DNA of 64,000 bases from NCBI GenBank assembly GCA_047495785.1, contig JBLDXI010000015.1, positions 372,001-436,000 on the forward strand, read 5' to 3'. A model generated the notes under the pieces. The model ran no database searches and had not been told where the DNA came from. It saw nothing but the letters and a program-made list of their open reading frames with translations. This document shows, piece after piece, positions 33,991 through 47,174 of the stretch (its first letter is position 1; each line of letters opens with the position of its first letter). The translations under genes were made by a program, and so were the position numbers. The DNA is from Lepidodermella squamata (Eukaryota > Gastrotricha).

Positions 33991-35501
33991 ATCTGTCATG
34001 TGAAAAGACTGATGCCGGTGAAAACCAAATACAATGAACACAATTCTTGCTATTTCTTTGAGCCTGTTAGCCTGAATTTGTTCATAGAAGTGTGGCTTAT
34101 CATCATTTCTTTTAAACCTTGAGTTGATTGAATGATTTTCAATTCGAGGAGCTATCCTTGTATTACTTTTATCTCTAAGCTTTATGCGATCCGAAACTCT
34201 GACAAATTAATTTAAATCCCCATCCTTGTTTGAATAAAATAGTGTTCTCTCACGAGGCCAGGGTGCGATCTTGGCTCCCGGAGCTGCCAGGGATGGAAAA
34301 AAAATTCTCTCGCTGTATTTGCCAAAATTACTAGTTATTTTGGCGAATAACCGAGCGAAGCGAGTAAATTTTGATGATTTTCTACTAAAACACGCTCTAA
34401 AACCTTTCAAAATTGAAGAAATAGGGGAATAAATTCTCATTTTGTCGTCTGGCCCGGCCGAGCTGAGGGGGATGATCCCCCCATCCCTCCTGAAAGTCGC
34501 ACACTGCACGAGGCCATGACGCCAACCGAACGAGAATCACCCGGGAGAACAAAATAACTGTCCTCGAGGACAACATATTATATTTGCGAAAATTTGTTTC
34601 AAGTCGCGTTGCTAAAAATGCAGGCTTTTACATGAAGATTTTTCAAGTCTCGGCATAGGGTATCCAAAATCAACAGTTAATTTTACAAACCGGTAGAAAG
34701 CGCCGGACGTCCGATAGTCAGGATTTATACCGCAAACCATTATTTTATTTGCAGTTTGAATTCAGTCAGCAAATGAAAGAGCGCAGTACGTTATGAAAGG
34801 CTGGGCCGGACAAGACTTCGCTCGTTCTACCCTATACCCCAGTCAAAGAATACGAATGTTTCGAAATTTTCAATCTGCTTTCTTTCTCCGGTGTTCAGCC
34901 TAAATGCTGCTAATCTCCTGAAATCCCTTCAAAATGTTTAACAAGCAATATTACTTCATATAGCAATTTTTCGGGCAATTTTTTGTTAGGTACAGTACAA
35001 AGTAAAACCCTATTTTTAATTTCGGCGTTTTAACCGACTGGGCAATATCGATCTCTGTGGTGTGATGAATGATGAATGCTAAATATTATAAAGACTGACG
35101 ACTGACCACCAATGCCCTCGATGCATGTTGTTGTTTTCTCTTACCCACATGCTAGTTAGTATACCGTTCTTTGAGACGGCCGCGTCGCAAACAAGCCGCG
35201 CTCATTCTTTCTTCCGCTTCACCTCTCACCATTGGTAGGCAGCAGTACACGCCATGCAGGAAGAAGTTGCACCGGCAAAGCACATACACATGCCTTTTGC
35301 CGGCTGTAAACAGGCTGCGAAAAAACAACATGATAAACAAGTTGGGAGAGGTGACACTACACTACACAAAATAATCTTGAGCATTTACCTCATCCCTAAG
35401 CTGATTCACTCCAACTTACCTAAATTAGGATAAATTATATGGAAACTTATTACTGACCCTTCTCTATTGATCTCATTGGTTTAGACTTTGTTATCACTAA
35501 A
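33991..35501. other. Intergenic between DLG2 and the EB-repeat gene
   Basis: No gene. Around 34210-34510 is a transposon-like stretch with a GAGCGAAGCGAG word at 34353-34364 and CCCC/GGGG-rich ends. AATAAA at about 34235 could serve DLG2. The remainder is AT-rich with no definable feature. Confidence 0.4.
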
Positions 35502-38109
35502 ATGAGTTGTATAGCCTATATTGGAATTTTCAGTATTGCCGTGATTGCAGTGGCCCATGCTCAAGTGTACAGTCAAAACATTTTCCGAGGCAACGCAAAT
35601 CTCGACGGCTATGCTCACATATTCAACGGCAACCAGAACCGGCGGTGTATGAGCGATCTTGAATGCGGCCCGAACATGCACTGCTCGAATCCGATTTGTA
35701 TTTGCAACGATGGTTATAAGAATAACGGCGCTGATGGGTGCATTATGGTCAACTTTGAGACCAACTGTCCGGCTGGTCGGCGGGCGTGTCGCATGAATTC
35801 GGACTGTTTGGGCATTGAGGTCTGCGGCGTCGATCGGTGCTGTGCTACGGCCAAGGTGACTTCGGCTAACGAAACGGCAGGAGGCCACAATCATACACCA
35901 CCACCACTTCCAGGTAAGCAAATAAGATCGCAAATTCAACAATGCCGTGATCAGCTATTAGCTATTGTATATTGCATGTATAGGAGAATTTAGCAGAAAT
36001 GTTATTTGACAGTCTGAGGGTTGAATATTTTTGGATTGAATGCTGAATGATAGTATTGAACGTCATCGTGAAATAACCCCCAGCGTCCGAAATTCCACCC
36101 TCGAGTCCCCTTTAAATTTGAAAGCGGTATTTTAATGCGAATAGCTCGATAGCTCTTCTCGATTTAGTCTCCCTTAATGCTGCTTGACTTTCCAGCTTTC
36201 ATCATTCATCCCCCTGGCCATTCGACAATAGTTTTAATACATAAGAGTCAAGGGGTACATATCGCCGATTCATTTTAGGGAGCTATTTATCTCCCACCAG
36301 ACTGACTGCAATTTGTTTCTGAAACGCCCAACCAAATCACACGAAGGCCCGGAAAATGGTAGAAATTGGGCTTTAAGTGAAATAGGCCGTCGGACTGGGA
36401 GAAATGTGCGATTCCATTGTAATTTTTGGCTGTCTTTCTTGTTGTATTTGTCGACACGCTTACATATCACGCCAACGTTTATTAATCGATTGTTGCTGAT
36501 TTTTATAGTTCATTAGAGTCCATGTTTTGCGTTACAGTTCTAGTCATTGCTCAGGCCTTGCAGGTCAATATCCAAATCCATGATTGTTAGACCTCGACTC
36601 GGCGAGTGGGCTTATTTAGAGAAATTATCGATCAGAACACGATTTCTCTACAAAATGTTCTCTACTCAGGGTCAGCAACCTTGATTGACCCTTATCCTAA
36701 TCATTGATTACCCTGAATCATACATATCTCTCGGAAATATATACTTCGTATTGACAAGGTAAATTTCTACTTTCTGATCGATTCGAGTTACCATTCGGTT
36801 ACTCGGTGAAATTAGCCCGAAATTTATCCCTAAAACATGGTGAAATTAGCTTCTTCCATACATAAATCACTGAATTCCCGATCCTTTCCAAGATTTACTA
36901 ATGCTGATCGTAGCAATTTGTTTAGCTGCAGCTCATGCATTCAGCAATACTGACCCAGATGGAAAACCAATATTTAGATTAAGTGGGTGGAATTTAATTT
37001 TTTAACATTTTTCTTAGGTCATTTGAACTACGGCTGTAAAGATGCGCGAGAATGTGGCGTCAATATGCACTGTTTCGCCGGCAAATGCATCTGCAACTCT
37101 GGCTATCTGCCCAACGGAACATCCACCTGCCAAATCGACCGAACCCAGCTGTGCCAACAACAGGGCGGGCGGCAATGCACTGACAACAGCGACTGCCCGT
37201 TCGGCAGTGCTTGCAACGACGAGCACTGCTGCTATCAACTACAGACCAGCACTTTAACAGTACCCGGCGTGTCAGTTGTTATCAGGATCAAGCAGCGGAA
37301 GTTTTGCTCGTTTGATTCTGAGTGCGGCTCGAATTCTAGGTGCAATCAGCATGAACAGCGCTGCCAGTGCAACTATGGCTACGACCTCACTGATGACGGA
37401 TCCCGATGTGCTCCGATAAATGGTAAGCCTTGAGGGAATTTTTCTTTACACTAGCGGGATAGAATTTGCATGTTGGGCTTTCGACCAGGGGAGTAACCGC
37501 ATCCTCATAAATACTTTCAGTGCGCGAAGTACGGGGGAACGGGGATAAACTGGGTACCACCAGTTCGCTAGGCCGATGTGGAAAACCCCAGTACAATACC
37601 ACAGGGGGACACTTTGGTCATTGAATTCATGCCTGAAAATACCCCTTAGTTCGAGGATCCTACCTCATGCACCGAATACTGTATATACCAAATTATTAGG
37701 CAGGACCGAAATGAAGAGCAGCGTCGTATCGACTATTGTAAAACTGTTTTTGCGGTGATCCAATCTGGAAATGGTCGTAGAAGAATTCGAAAGGCTTATA
37801 ATTCGGTAAATACGGGAATCGATTCGCCCATAAATTGCCTTCCCTAAAATTACCGGAATAGATTCAATAGGATGTATTTATATAACCTTAAACTAACTTC
37901 TGATTATTTCTGTTTCAGCAATAACATGCTCGTATAGCACAAGGCCGTGTCAAAAGGACGGCGATTGCTGGTTCGGTGCAGCCTGTGGCCCAGACAAGTG
38001 CTGTCGCACCATCAACACGATGAGCAACTCATCTCCTTTTACTACTTCATTCGGGCGTGTTGCAATTTCTGTTTTTACTGTTGTATTTTTCTACTTTTCA
38101 ATTGTTTGA
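35502..38109 (+). CDS. Secreted/anchored EB-WAP-like cysteine-repeat protein 1 (3 exons, 335 aa)
   Basis: Exons 35502-35913, 37018-37422 and 37919-38109, phase 1 throughout. A signal peptide (IGIFSIAVIAVAHA) precedes QVYSQNIFRGN. Then come three rounds of a paired module. The first half resembles an EB module (ECGPNMHCSN, CICNDGY). The second is a WAP-like half (NSDCxxxxxCGxDRCC). The last WAP-like half is in exon 3 (CQKDGDCWFGAACGPDKCC), followed by a short Ser/Thr stretch and a hydrophobic end VAISVFTVVFFYFSIV, as in GPI-anchored or tail-anchored surface proteins. EB and WAP modules occur in extracellular and protease-inhibitor proteins; specific function is unknown. Poly(A)-like AATAAA follows near 38134. 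Paralogue lies 0.5 kb downstream. Confidence 0.82.
36901..36982 (+). other. Possible alternative signal-peptide exon inside intron 1 of the EB-repeat gene
   Basis: ATG at 36901 opens MLIVAICLAAAHAFSNTDPD, a good signal-peptide text, followed by GKPIFR, recalling the NIFRGN after the signal peptide of exon 1. A GTGGGT donor at 36983 would be in phase with the acceptor at 37018, but the intron would be only 35 bp. It may be an alternative first exon or a relic of a duplicated gene start. Confidence 0.3.
37518..37674. mobile_element. hAT-type MITE in intron 2 of the EB-repeat gene
   Basis: 157 bp starting CAGTGCGCGAAGTAC, right end related to GTAGGATCC...GCACCG. Flanks AATACTTT and AATACTGT match at 7 of 8 positions. 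Family members lie at about 45.10-45.24 and 50.44-50.53 kb, all inside introns. Confidence 0.65.
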
Positions 38110-38601
38110 TCCGAAAGATTATCAAATAATATAAGAATAAATAAGATTGTTTCTTATCCAATATTTTTTGAATTAGCTATTCATATATATAATAATGCAT
38201 CTCCATTGATTCATCAACCTGCTACTTGCGTCATTTTTTCGAGGTGTTTATCAGAAGGTGAGATTTTCAGAAAAAACGATAAACTATTATGAGTCAGTAG
38301 ACTTTTCGCCGTTTCGCCCTTGAATGGAACAATGGGCATTTCATTCTACAGTTAAACCAACACATACAACGTGATATCTTGGCAGAAGAATTTGTTTAGA
38401 TTTTCTACTTCTCACCTGAATGAATTCGGAAATAACTTTCCACTCGAGTGACCATCGCTTGAGCGTTTTTTGGTTACCAAGCAACTGGAAGTTTTTTTAC
38501 AGATGAAAATATCTCGGCCGAAGGCTGAGTAAAGCGCTTTCTTGAATAAAAACCCTTGATTTTCGCATATATTTTTTAGATTGGCTCTGAACACTTAAAA
38601 G
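38110..38601. other. Spacer between the two EB-repeat genes
   Basis: Contains the poly(A) region of the upstream gene (AATAAA around 38134-38140) and the upstream region of the next. No other feature. Confidence 0.4.
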
Positions 38602-39303
38602 ATGTCTCTCTTCTTCCTATTTTGCTACTCCATGCTAGCAGCTTCAACGGAGGCTCAAGTCTACAGCCAGGGCATATTTCGCGGCAATGGAAATCTCGAC
38701 TACTACGCCAGAATTTCAGCCGACGATAACAACTCAAATCGCCGATGCCAAACAGACGCGGAATGTGGACCAAATATGCATTGTTCCTATCCTCTCTGCC
38801 TATGCAACGACGGCTTTCGAAGCAACGGTAGGGACGGCTGTGTATCTTCGAATACCGACGCTAACTGCCCAGCTGGTCGGAGGTCTTGCATTATGAACTC
38901 GGACTGTTATGCTACTGATGTTTGCGGGCTTGATAGGTGTTGTGAGACGCGGAGTGTGTCGACAACTACCTCTAACCCGATGAACCAGTTTTCAACAGCT
39001 AGGCCCATTGTTCAGACGAATTCGATGGTTAAATGTTTTGAAACTGGAAACTGCGGTGCGAATATGCATTGCCGAATGGGGACGTGTCGCTGTAACTCCG
39101 GTTATATACTTTCCGGTTCAATGGACTGTCAGATCGATCGAAGTCAGCTATGTGAGGTGCCCGGAGGGCGGCAATGCCGGGATAACAGTGATTGTCTCTA
39201 TGGTTACGCCTGTGACACAAGCGACCGCTGTTGCAAGAGATGGATGGCTAGATCGTGGACTATTCCAGATATTTTCATAACGAGAGGCCGATCCATTAAA
39301 TAA
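38602..39303 (+). CDS. Secreted EB-WAP-like cysteine-repeat protein 2 (single exon, 233 aa)
   Basis: Intronless relative of the gene at 35502. The signal peptide LFFLFCYSMLAASTEA is followed by QVYSQGIFRGNGNLD, then two rounds of EB-like (ECGPNMHC, CLCNDGF; NCGANMHC, CRCNSGY) plus WAP-like halves (NSDCYATDVCGLDRCC; NSDCLYGYACDTSDRCC). It lacks the third module pair and the hydrophobic tail of its neighbour, ending instead in a basic ITRGRSIK, so it is probably fully secreted. The linker between the two module pairs is continuous where the neighbour has a 1.1 kb intron, which suggests intron loss or retrocopying beside the parent. The TAA stop at 39301 is followed by AATAAA near 39440. Confidence 0.82.
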   Translation: MSLFFLFCYSMLAASTEAQVYSQGIFRGNGNLDYYARISADDNNSNRRCQTDAECGPNMHCSYPLCLCNDGFRSNGRDGCVSSNTDANCPAGRRSCIMNSDCYATDVCGLDRCCETRSVSTTTSNPMNQFSTARPIVQTNSMVKCFETGNCGANMHCRMGTCRCNSGYILSGSMDCQIDRSQLCEVPGGRQCRDNSDCLYGYACDTSDRCCKRWMARSWTIPDIFITRGRSIK

Positions 39304-40690
39304 GTAATTGTGAGAGCTAATCGAAACGCCATTGTTATTCTGGATAATTGTGAGAGTTTATCTGAACGACATTCACATTACCTTGGTTACCGGTGTTCGC
39401 AACTTCTAATAATTCCTTAATATTTCACTTATTTGTGCCAATAAAGCCACGTGTTGAGGCGACTCATTTTAGCAACCCATGAGGCGGCTGCTCTCTGGGA
39501 CGTAACAAACATTAAACTATAAACTGACCAATATTTTACAACATGTGACTTTGATTTCATTAATATTCGATTCAGGCCGTTTTATCATGAGTTGATTTAC
39601 GAAAGACTGATTAACAAAAGTGTTGCAATGATTTGATTTGTAAATGATTTAGCCTCGGTGATGCACAGCTGATTTGGGTCTAGAGAATCGCCACTTCTAG
39701 AGAACATAATCACCTCTGGTCTGTGCTGAGTCTGGATTTAGATGGCCGCTATCCTGACTTATCCTGACAACAAGCAACTTCAGAATGTGCAAAAACCCAA
39801 AGGTTTAGCCTCGTACTCAACATTCTTGATGAGATTTTCTATTTCTTTTGATTTATATCGGTTTAGATGTTTTGATGAGATAAACAGAAATACTTGAAGG
39901 TTTCGAATTAATATGATTCATTTAAGAGTTTAACTCTATAAATAAAGTTAAATCAAGTCACTCATTTTGAAGCAAAGTTACAGTTTAACTGGTTCATGCC
40001 TTCAGATCGGTTTGAGGTTAAAAACTTCGAGGAAAAGTTACCAATTCTTCATCTAGATTGGGGAAAATATTGATCAATAAAATCCAATGTCCCATGACTC
40101 ATTCGGGAATTGTAAAGCTTCGCGCTTTATCTCTAACCCATTTTGCTCTCCAAGCTAATTAAGCTCTTAAAAAATTATTACAACAGATATGAATAATTAA
40201 TTGCACGATTTTGCGATCGATGAACCGCATCCAAGTACTCAGGCGGGAATAGGTGTGAGACTGCAGAACGGCCGACTCCATCCCTTGGTTCACCGCGAGA
40301 GAAACACCAGCCACCATGTCTTCTTACTGTTCCACCGGCGCATCGCGCAGCTCGCAAAATATGATTTAGTAATGAACCTTATACTGCATGCCAGGTTCCA
40401 GGTGAACACGAGCACGAAATAGCGGCGATCGAGAAAGGCAGGCGCTATTACTAACACCAGTACCAGCGGATATTCTAAAAAATACGCGGGATTGAACCTA
40501 GATTAATGGGCAGAACGAGTGTTCGTGAAATACAATAATTCGATGGTAACTATCGATTAGGGCGGTGTCTGTCCTAGTTCGCCCGCTCGGTAACTAGCGA
40601 AACATGAATCAATAATTCGCGAGTATATGTAGCAAATTAACTACGTCATAAAACAGTAATAAAACTATAACACTGAACTTGTCACTAAAC
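39304..40690. other. Intergenic before DLG3
   Basis: About 1.4 kb with no convincing gene or element. It includes the 3' region of the EB-like gene (AATAAA near 39440) and the promoter region of DLG3, without a clear TATA box. Confidence 0.4.
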
Positions 40691-43600
40691 ATGAAGCAGT
40701 TGTGCATATTCTTCTTGTTCTTTCAATTGGCGTATGCGGGCGGTTACCATTACAACATCTACCCTGGGATGGGTTTTGTGCCAATTACAGCTGGCTACAA
40801 CCTCTCAATACAAATTGTCGGCAATTTGAGTTCAATAAAAAGCGCTACACACTGCATGGCATCCTGCAATACCAACGTTCTATGCAAATCCGGCCAATTT
40901 ACTCCGAGTGCTGAAGCTTGCCTACTCTGGACCTTCGGTGTACCTGGGTCACAAGTCGCCCAATTAGCTAACAATGCCTTGACGACTTCGTTCTCCATCA
41001 CGGCGCAGAGTAATATGGTGAAATCGCGCCAGTGCTCGGCGACGACTTGCGATATCACGTGGATTTGGGATGCAGTTCTGAAATCAGCTTGGACTGCGCC
41101 TCACTTGCTGCCGGGCGTAGCGAGCGATGAAATTGGAGATTACGACAATTCCTATGTCAGCGATAACGCTTATTCCGCGAGTTCTGTCTACCTATTGGAA
41201 TACATCCAGCAGGGTCGGCTCTACGCGCAGCACAATTACTATCATTCGTTTGCACGCAACGCCCCAGTCGGGTCCTGGCTTCGGATCGACCTTGAACGAT
41301 TCGTTTGGATGACCGAGTTTCAAGTACTTTGTAAAGGCTGCTTCCTCAGGGTCAAACTTGAGTACAGCTTTGACGGGGTGGACTTTTACCCACTAGATAA
41401 CGGCCATGGTGAACCAGCATTTCTAGATCCTGTCTCTCTGGTTCTCTCAGCTTTCACTCTATTCCGGCCAACGCTAACTAAGCACATCAGAATGTCAAGT
41501 GCTGTGGAAAACCGAACTGCGACCTACAGCACATATGGAAGATATGCGGTCAAAGGAAGCCCTGCCCAATGTTTCGATCCTCTTGGAATGGAGAGCCTGG
41601 AAATAGATGATACGCAGCTTTCGACCACCATCACCGGCCCGTACTACTCGAGACTGAATTGGGGCATGGCACTTCAGGCCAACACGCAGCCTCTCCAAAT
41701 CGATTTGAGGAAGCAAACAATTGTAACAGGCATTCAGCTGCAAGGATGTGAGCAACTGAACTCATGGGTCACGGTTTTTAGCCTTAGATACAAAGCTAGG
41801 CCGAGGGATGCCTGGACCGATGTTGTCGAAAACAGTGGCCGTAGTGATCTGAAAGGCAACGTTGACAGCACTCGGATCGCGACAGTCGTATTTCCGAAGC
41901 CAATCGTCGGCCAGTTGTTCCTGATCGAGCCGAGTGGCTTCTCGGGGTCGACTCGTTGTTTCAAGGTAGAGCTGCTAGGCTGCAGGACTGTGCCGAGATA
42001 TACTGCGAATCTCGCCTTCAGAGGCAACGTTGTAATAGCTGGTGCGCCTGAGACAGATACGTTGCTGGGTTTTCCGAACGCTTCAGTTATTACTGCAAGC
42101 CGGGTTATTCGGGAGAAGAGCTACATGAACTGCACAAAACTGAAAGCTGCGAATTTATTCTCTCGTCCTTGGTTGACGATCGATCTAGGCGTGAAACGGA
42201 CCATCACCTCAGTCGAGTTGACCACCTCGCAGATGGATCCTCAATTCTCGCTAGTTCCAGATGGTTACTGGCCTCTGGACCTACTTCACAGGGCTGATGA
42301 TTTGAGTGGAAATGGCAACAACGGGATTTATTCGAGCTCACTGAAATTTGGCAATGGTACCGATAATAGGTCTCTTTCCGCGCTCGAGTGGACAGGCTCC
42401 GGAAAGCTGCTGCTGCCGATGGACAACTTGGCAGTGGACAAGAACAATGGCTGGACGTATGCGGCTTGGGTCTGGCATACCAGCGGCGAGATTAATCTTG
42501 TCAACAGCAGCCAAGTGGAGTAAGAATAAAAATGATTCGCTTATTTTCACTTCGGATTTGTTAGGGAACTCTAGTTAGGAACAACCTCCAATTGCATAGC
42601 TTAGGACTTAGGAAGTGGTCGTTTTCTAGGCCATACACAGATAAAGTTAAAATTTAGACATTTGTATTCTGACTACTCTCGCAATTTTCCCTTTCCAAGT
42701 TGGCAACCGTGTTTACGCATTTGGATCGACGATGCGGGAAACGTCCAAGTTAACAAGGCCGAAGGCGTTTCCGGCACCAGGGCTTTTCCGTTTGCTACAA
42801 ATATGGGCCCTTTGAATCGAGTTGTAAAAAATCAATGGGTTCACGTCGCTGTTACGTTCAACTGCCGCTCGAGCGTCGCTCGCGTTTTCATCGACCGCAC
42901 TGAGCGTGGCATCGCCTGGATACCGTGCCAGCCAGCAACGGCCGTCAAAGTCAACGCCTACCTCGTGATTGGCGGCTCGTGGACCGGCAAGCTGGCGAAC
43001 ATTCAGATCTACAGACGGGCATTAGACAACGACGAGATCGAGCAAACGGCGCAGTCACGCTGGACGCGTGAGTTTTGCCGCGGTTGAGCGTAGTCTTCAA
43101 TAATTAATTACTTATAACAGCTCCGGTACCAACTGTCTTGTTCCCGTTGGCATGCTCGCTCGACGATCTGATCACGCCGAACGGCAATTTCTCGATCGCG
43201 GGAAGCCCGTTGTGCGAGAACTTTCTCAGCTACAGCAGAGCGTAATATTGATTTTAATCATTTTATTCGGTTTGTTCATGCTTAAGATTGTTGAACCCAG
43301 CAAACCAGCCTAATCTATAACGCGAGTGTTGATTGAAACTTTCAACCTCGTAAAATCTTGATCAAGTTGATCAGGTTAGCTTTCTACGATGCTGCAGAGG
43401 AAGGATGATCAATTTTCGAATCGAAGAAGTTAGCAATGCTAGAATCAAGGAATAACCATTATAGATACATGTATATGTAAGCGACTCTGAAACGGGGTCA
43501 CTCATAAACGGCCATAGACAAAATAGGCAACCAGGAAAGTACACTATGTATGAACGTGTTGAAACAGGTTGAAACGTGTTGAAGAAATCAAATAAAATCA

Positions 43601-46600
43601 AAGTCACCGGGCCCTCCTAGAAAAAACCCATCTGGTTTCTGGCGGAGTAATACCTTGGGCTATGATTCATGGTGTTTGATAGTACTTGCTAATGACTTAT
43701 ATATCATCAAACGGACAGATTAGAGTGATTGGTAAGCATGTTTTTAGTACAATCGCATATGGCTAGGTAGAGAAGTTCAAGTTGAAAATGATCCAATGGC
43801 AAATTAGGTGTTTACTTTTAGACCATTTGGATATTTGACTTCTCTGGGGTATTGTCTAGATTGTTTCTAAATCTTTTTTACTCGTTATGTTGTTTAGGGC
43901 ATGGAGACTGCCCAGCGAGGCCGATTATCTGTTCGCCACCAGCGCCTCAGTAAGAATGTCGAATCAATGGTCTACCAGCCTGTTAATCCACGTGAGACCT
44001 ACCAGCGCCAGCAGCGGTTGGTTGCTCGGTTGGATAGATACTGTGTCGGCCAGCAATTTCAGTGTTGGATTCAGCATAACTTCGTCCGGCTATCTCAGGT
44101 TGTCGTTATTATGCGCCGGCGGCAACAATCCGTTGAACCTAACATCTCGTGCGAAATTGTTAATCAACGAGTGGAACTACATCGGATACAGCTACTACTA
44201 CAACAACATACTTTACCTGGTTCACGAGGGTGAGTTCGTTGCGAGCACAACAGGAATCGGCGCTTGCTCTGGCGGTGGCTTAGCAACCAATAGAGCCATC
44301 TTCAGAATCGGCGGCCCTGGCTCTGTTCCTGCGAGCTACGCGTGTCTCATCTTCCACCCAGTAGGTTTGACTCGCAAATTCGTCTATTCGTCGAAACGAT
44401 GCCCGATTACTTCTACGAATGAAATGAAAGCTCGACTGGTAACACCATTTGACTTCAATAACGGACTGTCGACACTTGCTGACAACAACGACATATTCTA
44501 TATGAACGGCTCAGCAGACCGGTCGACGAATTTCCCATGGTCAACGGGCGATTCGAATGTCTACCGGTTCAAACCCTCAGCCATGAATTACCTGACGTCG
44601 ATTAGCTATCCGGTGACACACAAAATCGGTTTAAACCGATCAGCCCCTCTGCCCTCGTACACCATGGCTGTTCACGCCTATCTGATGTCTGACATCACAG
44701 CCGGGCGCATGCCGTTGATCCAACACGTCGACTCGAGCTTCAGCCCCACATTCTCGCTGCAGCTTCACAATGGCTCGGCGATTAATTACGAACTGAAGTG
44801 TGGCGGGGTGCAGACCGCTCGGGATCAAGGCGGCGTCACGCTCAACCGTTGGCAGCATCATCTGGTCACCGTCGACTTCACGCCGGGCTCGCATGTCATG
44901 ACTGGCTACCGAGACGGAGTGGCTGGTGCAAGCAAAACATTTTCTGATTGCATTCCTGATGATTCTACAAACTTCGTCATAGGAAGAGTAAGTTGTCAGA
45001 ACTTAATTTTTAAAAAGCTTATGAAAGATTGGATCACTTGTGCTTTTGGCCCTTATAATCCCCTTGGACCTTGACATGTTTGAACGAATTTTCAAAGTTT
45101 TTCAAATCCTTGAGGGGTATCGTACCCCCAGTTCGGCAGGCGAAAGTGGGAAAACCGCCAAAAACCACAGGGGCGATCCTTTGGTCTTAAAATTGGGGCC
45201 CGAAAATTGCCCATTTTTCGAGGATCCTACTTCGCGCACTGATATCAATCCTGAAACTTGAATCTCTATGGCTTATGATTATGAAAACTTGAATCTTCAA
45301 TTCAACCCTCAGAATGGATTGGCAGCTGAATATTTCAATGGCATGATGACTTGGCTGGTCATTTACCAAACTGCTGCAGATTCACTGCTAGCAATGGAGC
45401 TCGCCAATCAAATTCCCACGCCAAACATACGTAAGATACATTTGCTACTTGTAATCGGCGATAGAACTGTTTATAATTATCACAGTTGAGGGCCATGTTT
45501 GTGAATCGGATCTTACTATCACTTCGAGATGGAACTACAGCTCCAACTACTCATTGGCCTCGCCACCGTACGGCGTTTGCTCCGATGCGAATGACATACG
45601 CGGTTCGTTAGGTTGCAGTTGGACACCAGCTAACGCGTCTTCGTCTGAATTCTTAACTCTCGATTTCGGCGAGCAGAAAGTCGTCCATTCAATCGCAACA
45701 GCTGGCGATTCAACCAACAACTGCTTCGTCCGAACCTTTCGACTTTCCTATAGCAATAATGGCGTTACGTTTAAGGAGTTCCACGACCGTGCGAGAGGCT
45801 TATCGTCTACTAAAGTTGGTTTCTTGAATTCTGGTTAAAGCTTTTATATTTGTATCATAATACCTACTTAGATTTTCTCTGGAAATACTGATTCAACTTC
45901 GACGCAGTGGAACTTCATAAGGCCTCAGATTGTTGCCCGATTCCTGAGATTCATCCCTGACTCTTGGAGTGGCCACATCTGCCTTAGATGGCGGGTTCGC
46001 GGCTGTGCACGTAAGTTCTCAACGATTCTTGGCTTTGACCCATTGGACTCATTTGAATATTTTTCAAGATCAATTCTGCAACATTGAGCTTTTCGATAGT
46101 GATGCAGTTGGAAATGCTTCAAGTGCAACTAGTCCCAATAGTTTGAACAATACTGATATCGGCAATGCAGATTGGATCCCGTTGGCAACCGATCCCCAGC
46201 CTTATTTTCAAATCGCTTTCACACAGCTGAAAATCCTGAATATCGTCGCAGTTCAGTCGAGCGCGACTTTGGCCGCTTGGATTGAAAAGTACCATCTGAC
46301 GTCAAGATTGACTGGGTCTAGCTCTAGGTGGGTGGCTTATAACTCTGGGAATAACCCTCCGAGGATTCGCATTTTCGATGGGCCTTCGAGTGGCCCAAAT
46401 TCTGATCCCTTCATCAGCTACCTTAAACCGGCTCTAGTCGCAGCTGCAGTTCGATTGTACGTCGACAAGTTCACCCTGCAGCCGATCGGGAGGTTCAGCT
46501 TCAAGGGCTGTAACTACGTTGAGGTTCCCTACTCGATGTATGGCTTCAAGATCGGTGTATCAGATATAGTCCCTACAACGGCTAATATCGACTCGCTGAC

Positions 46601-47174
46601 GCCGTGCAATATTGGAGGCGGCTCTAATTTCAATCGACATATGCAATTTGATGCGAAAATCTCCGTTCCGTGTTACCCGCCAGTTTCAGCTCGATACATC
46701 TCAATCAGCCAAGACACACGCGGCGCGGATATGCAGTTGTGCAAGGTAGAAGCAACTTTCGAGCCGGGAGCGAATCTGGCATATTTGAAGCCGGTCACAT
46801 CGTCGGCCGCCCTTTCGTATTCCCAGGTTACCGATGGGTCATTTTTATCAGTAGTCAACACTGGGAGCTCGGCTAATTTCTGGGTCCAAATCGACCTCGG
46901 CCAGTCGCTTCTCGTGTCCAAAGTTGTGCCGGTGGCTTCGAGTAACGTAGATTATTCTGTGGCTATTAGCTATGAGCTAGTGGCCCGAGTCGGCGATTTG
47001 ACGAGCGCCACTGCTAATGCGATTTGCGACGTGTATCGAGCAAATGTCGTGCCGGTTTTGACAGCTAGCCAATCGATGCCCATGTACTGCACGCCACCAC
47101 TGAAGGGGCGATACGTCAGGATTGACAAATCTGGCGTGATGCCAGTCAATTTTGTTCAATTTCTTGTATATTAA
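40691..47174 (+). CDS. DLG3: giant secreted PAN/discoidin/LamG protein, intact (8 exons, 1699 aa)
   Basis: Exons 40691-42519, 42700-43067, 43121-43241, 43898-44987, 45313-45430, 45486-45814, 45872-46010, 46069-47174; total 5100 nt, no internal stop. Signal peptide MKQLCIFFLFFQLAYA; PAN-like cysteines about 55-77; discoidin about 146-290; canonical discoidin about 294-445 (RLNWG, IQLQGC, WVTVF, ELLGC); partial galactose-binding region to 530; LamG-like jellyrolls about 530-730 (WVHVAVTFNC, ARVFIDR, GKLANIQIY), 735-955 and 955-1175; discoidin about 1178-1330 and 1334-1480; fucolectin-like end about 1510-1699 (PPLKGRYVRIDK). No transmembrane segment. Likely glycan-binding or adhesive extracellular protein. 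This is the only copy without a lesion, so it is the reference for the family. AATAAA near 47373. Confidence 0.88.
45100..45241. mobile_element. hAT-like MITE copy in DLG3 intron 4
   Basis: Right end GAGGATCCTACTTCGCGCACTG is shared with the copy at 50529. The left part (CCCCCAGTTCGGC) resembles the element at 37.5 kb, but the left terminus is truncated or diverged. Confidence 0.5.
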
